A DNA stretch of 64,000 nt, taken from contig PBSY01000047.1 of the NCBI GenBank assembly GCA_002726915.1, positions 1 through 64,000 on the forward strand, read 5' to 3'. Both the position numbers and the translations under genes were made by a program. This document shows, in pieces, positions 61,739 to 64,000 of the stretch (position 1 is the stretch's first letter; every line of letters begins with the position of its first letter). The notes below the pieces were generated by a model. The model was not told the origin of the DNA and did not search any database. It saw only the letters and a list, made by a program, of their open reading frames with translations. The DNA comes from Verrucomicrobiales bacterium (GTDB taxonomy: Bacteria; Verrucomicrobiota; Verrucomicrobiia; Verrucomicrobiales; DEV007).

Positions 61739-63661
61739 ATGACACCAACGCCGAAATCAGAAGTGCTCGAACACTGGTTCGGGCATCGCGAATTTCGCCC
61801 CGGTCAAGAGGCAGTCATCGATGTTCTGCTGGAGAATCGCAATGCCCTGGCCATTTTCCCAACCGGAGGAGGGAAGAGCCTCTGCTACCAACTTCCAGCG
61901 TTAATGTTCGAAGGGCTTACTCTTGTGGTTTCACCCTTGATTGCCCTGATGAAGGACCAGGTAGAAGCGCTTCAATCGAGGGGTATCAGGGCCGCGAGGC
62001 TCGATTCCACACTCGAAGCAGCAGAGATTAATCAAATTTATGCAGACATGGAGGACGGTTCACTACGTTTAATCTACGTAGCACCGGAAAGATTTGCTAA
62101 CGAAGGCTTTTTACGACGGCTTCACCAGACTCCTATCGAATTGATGGCCGTTGACGAAGCTCACTGCATCTCTGAATGGGGTCATAATTTTCGACCAGAC
62201 TACCTTAAGTTGGCCTCTCTTGCAGAGGAGCTTAAGATACCTAGAATACTGGCGCTAACCGCCACAGCAACACCCCGTGTTGCGAGTCAAATTCGGGAAC
62301 GATTCTCGATTACCGAAGCCGACCATATTCAAACCGGTTTCAGCCGTCCCAACTTGACCTTCGAAGTCCACCCGTGCTCAGAATCAGAACGCGATCAACG
62401 ATTAATTGATCGCATCAAGGAACATCCTCCCGGCCCATCAGTAGTCTACGTGACACTCCAACAGACCGCGGAAAGAGTTGCAGGAACGCTCAAGCAAACA
62501 GGAATCGATGCACGAGCCTATCACGCTGGAATGAGGGACGATCATCGGGCTGAGGTTCAAGAACGCTTCATGGAAAATGAAATCGATGTAGTGGTTGCCA
62601 CCATCGCGTTTGGTATGGGAGTCGATAAGCCCGATATCCGTCACGTTTATCATTACAATCTGCCCAAGTCGCTGGAAAACTACGTTCAGGAATCGGGCCG
62701 AGCCGGGCGTGACGGAGACACTGCCACCTGTGAAATGTTTGCCTGCTCAGATGACCTCACCGTTTTGGAAAATTTTATCTATGGAGACACGCCCTCATCT
62801 TCGGCAATCAAATCACTTGTTGAGCATGTGCTGCTGCAAGGCAATGACTTTTCAGTCTCCCGTTACGACCTTTCCCTATCACGCGATGTTCGGCCATCAG
62901 TTGTGTCGACTGCTTTAACTTACCTTGAACTGGATGGCGTCATCATCCCCAAGGGTCCATTCTACGGCAGTTACCGCGTCCAATTGCTCCGCAAACTAGA
63001 TCAAGTGCTTGCCGGGCACCCTTCTGAGCAACAAAATTTTTTAAGGCGCCTGTTCGAATCGGGAGAGAAAGGTCGCCTTTGGTACACAATTGATGTCGCA
63101 AAGGCCGCCTTTATAACTGGGGAAAACGATGACCGTATTAGGCAAGTTATCCGCTACCTCGCCGAAATGGGAGACGCTATCACAAAACCTTACGGCCTCC
63201 GCCATTCCTACCGTCTCGCCTCGGACGGGGAACGAGACGTTACAATCCTGACTGATACCTTAGTGCAGCGATTTAAGTCACGAGAAGCCAGCGAAGTGAA
63301 GCGTCTCCACACCGTTGTCAACCTCTGCGAAACAGCGGCCTGCCTACCTCAGCAATTGGTCCGCTACTTCGGTGAAGAATCGGAAACCTGCGGGCACTGC
63401 AACGTCTGCACCGGCCAGCACGGTGGCGGCGAACTTCCTGCGTCGAGACGAGCCTCGATCACAATGGAAGGCGCCGAAGCCATTCGCCTAATTCACCAAG
63501 CTGGTCATATTGCCCTGCGCCAGCCCCGGCAATTGGCTCGCTTTCTCTGCGGGCTTTCCAGCCCCGCCACCACGCGCGCAAAACTACATCGCAACGAGCA
63601 ATTTGGAATCCTCGCGGAAGTTCCTTTTCTCGAAGTGTTAGGCCACACCGAGGAACTCTAA
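61739..63661 (+). CDS. recQ: ATP-dependent DNA helicase RecQ
   Basis: 3'-5' helicase of recombination repair. 640 residues from the ATG at 61739. Walker A GGGKS (43-47, K46), DEAH in VDEAHCISEWGHNFRPDYLKL (parts), the RecQ C-terminal zinc domain with CETAACLPQQ and CGHCNVC, and a shortened C-terminus. The ATG at 61703 is an alternative but the helicase motif spacing favours the later one. The gene ends one base before the stop of the convergent, truncated AmgK-like gene. Confidence 0.96.
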   Translation: MTPTPKSEVLEHWFGHREFRPGQEAVIDVLLENRNALAIFPTGGGKSLCYQLPALMFEGLTLVVSPLIALMKDQVEALQSRGIRAARLDSTLEAAEINQIYADMEDGSLRLIYVAPERFANEGFLRRLHQTPIELMAVDEAHCISEWGHNFRPDYLKLASLAEELKIPRILALTATATPRVASQIRERFSITEADHIQTGFSRPNLTFEVHPCSESERDQRLIDRIKEHPPGPSVVYVTLQQTAERVAGTLKQTGIDARAYHAGMRDDHRAEVQERFMENEIDVVVATIAFGMGVDKPDIRHVYHYNLPKSLENYVQESGRAGRDGDTATCEMFACSDDLTVLENFIYGDTPSSSAIKSLVEHVLLQGNDFSVSRYDLSLSRDVRPSVVSTALTYLELDGVIIPKGPFYGSYRVQLLRKLDQVLAGHPSEQQNFLRRLFESGEKGRLWYTIDVAKAAFITGENDDRIRQVIRYLAEMGDAITKPYGLRHSYRLASDGERDVTILTDTLVQRFKSREASEVKRLHTVVNLCETAACLPQQLVRYFGEESETCGHCNVCTGQHGGGELPASRRASITMEGAEAIRLIHQAGHIALRQPRQLARFLCGLSSPATTRAKLHRNEQFGILAEVPFLEVLGHTEEL

Positions 63662-64000
63662 TCACCCAAGCAACTCCCCGAGGACAGCCAATCCGCCCTC
63701 GCATTTAGACAACTCGATCAAACGATCGCGCCCAACCGGGATATGTTCTAGAAACTCTGTCTTACCTTTTACCTCACCTAAAAATCCAAAGGCTCCCATA
63801 GCCTGCATCAACCTTTGAGTTGTTGCTCGAACCAATTGCCGCTCGAATAATTCGCGAGACTGAGTGCTCCCTGAATCCACTTTTAATCCATAATAGAAAT
63901 CAGCCAAGGAGCGACGCTCTACAGATGTTAAATGGATATACGGATCGAAGAGCAAAGAACCAAGATCATACTCCGGCACCCCCCAGCGGAGCCCCTGATA
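63662..64000 (-). CDS. AmgK-like sugar kinase, C-terminal part only (runs off window)
   Basis: The frame is open through 64000, so the start lies outside the window. Translation from the edge reads YQGLRWGVPEYDLGSLLFDP, the pattern of the metal-binding and dimer region of phosphotransferases of the AmgK type (N-acetylmuramate/N-acetylglucosamine 1-kinase, murein recycling), followed by a helical tail. About 113 residues are seen. The enzyme phosphorylates MurNAc/GlcNAc for recycling into UDP-MurNAc. The stop abuts that of recQ. Family fit is good but only part is visible. Confidence 0.75.
   Translation of the reverse strand, partial: YQGLRWGVPEYDLGSLLFDPYIHLTSVERRSLADFYYGLKVDSGSTQSRELFERQLVRATTQRLMQAMGAFGFLGEVKGKTEFLEHIPVGRDRLIELSKCEGGLAVLGELLG

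Noticed and set aside
1-64000. CRISPR array, rRNA operon, prophage or complete insertion sequence
   Set aside because: No regularly spaced repeats, rRNA segments, structural phage genes or transposase found by reading.

Overview
The window reads as a chromosomal segment of a Gram-negative bacterium, most probably a verrucomicrobium of the Opitutae type. This is an inference from gene content: a TonB-dependent receptor, OmpA, TolQ and M23 envelope proteins (two membranes), a McsA-McsB-ClpC arginine-phosphorylation cluster of the kind otherwise typical of Firmicutes, a DUF5916 barrel protein, a lipase-maturation-factor-like protein and a fungal-type cystathionine synthase. No rRNA, CRISPR array, complete insertion sequence or prophage is visible. 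Genes are dense, on both strands, in short operons with several coding overlaps.

Layout. 1-825: a small accessory-looking patch with a mini-gene resembling the N-terminal part of an integrase and a cluster of short palindromes. 826-6675: a BtuB-like receptor and B12-dependent methionine synthase (metH). 6682-14548 (minus strand): a DUF5916 outer-membrane protein, hemB and cysS (overlapping), a 470-base AT-rich gap, then two PLP-dependent Cys/Met enzymes. 14664-16802: an unknown protein, then DUF3037 and a HipA-like kinase. 16970-23468: sufS, ilvE, mcsA, mcsB, clpC. 23533-28413: pgsA, an unknown membrane protein, a TolQ/ExbB-like protein, then divergently lemA and an extended HtpX-like protease. 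28691-36405: lysS, a PdeM-like phosphoesterase, an epimerase-like protein, a MidA-like methyltransferase, PBP1A, a DUF3147 protein and an IscA-type carrier. 36438-41606 (minus): a UvrD/PcrA helicase, a DUF4870 protein, queC-queF and an OmpA-domain protein. 41707-46995: an LMF-like protein coupled to an HExxH protein, a CII-like regulator with alr, recF and a possible small gene. 47088-47169: tRNA-Leu(UAG). 47271-55785: an SNF2/SWIM helicase, hflC-hflK, folP, tyrS and truA. 55858-64000: an M23 protein, a TauE transporter, an HD protein-nupC-oxidoreductase operon, a secreted metallopeptidase, recQ, and an AmgK-like kinase that runs off the right edge.

Functional threads. The two transsulfuration enzymes and MetH could together supply methionine from cysteine, and the BtuB-like receptor could bring in the cobalamin MetH needs. 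SufS and the IscA-type protein serve Fe-S assembly. McsA-McsB-ClpC is a protein quality-control route, and LemA/HtpX and HflKC are membrane quality-control elements. PBP1A, Alr, AmgK and the M23 protein concern the cell wall. QueC/QueF, TruA, the tRNA gene and three aminoacyl-tRNA synthetases concern translation.

Most unusual items. (1) PBP1A has threonine where the penicillin-binding nucleophile serine is expected. (2) The palindrome cluster beside the integrase-like mini-gene. (3) The DUF3037/HipA-like kinase pair. (4) The LMF-like protein overlapping an HExxH protein. (5) A dihydropteroate synthase with altered substrate loops. I see no single large system that is clearly undescribed; these are the best leads.
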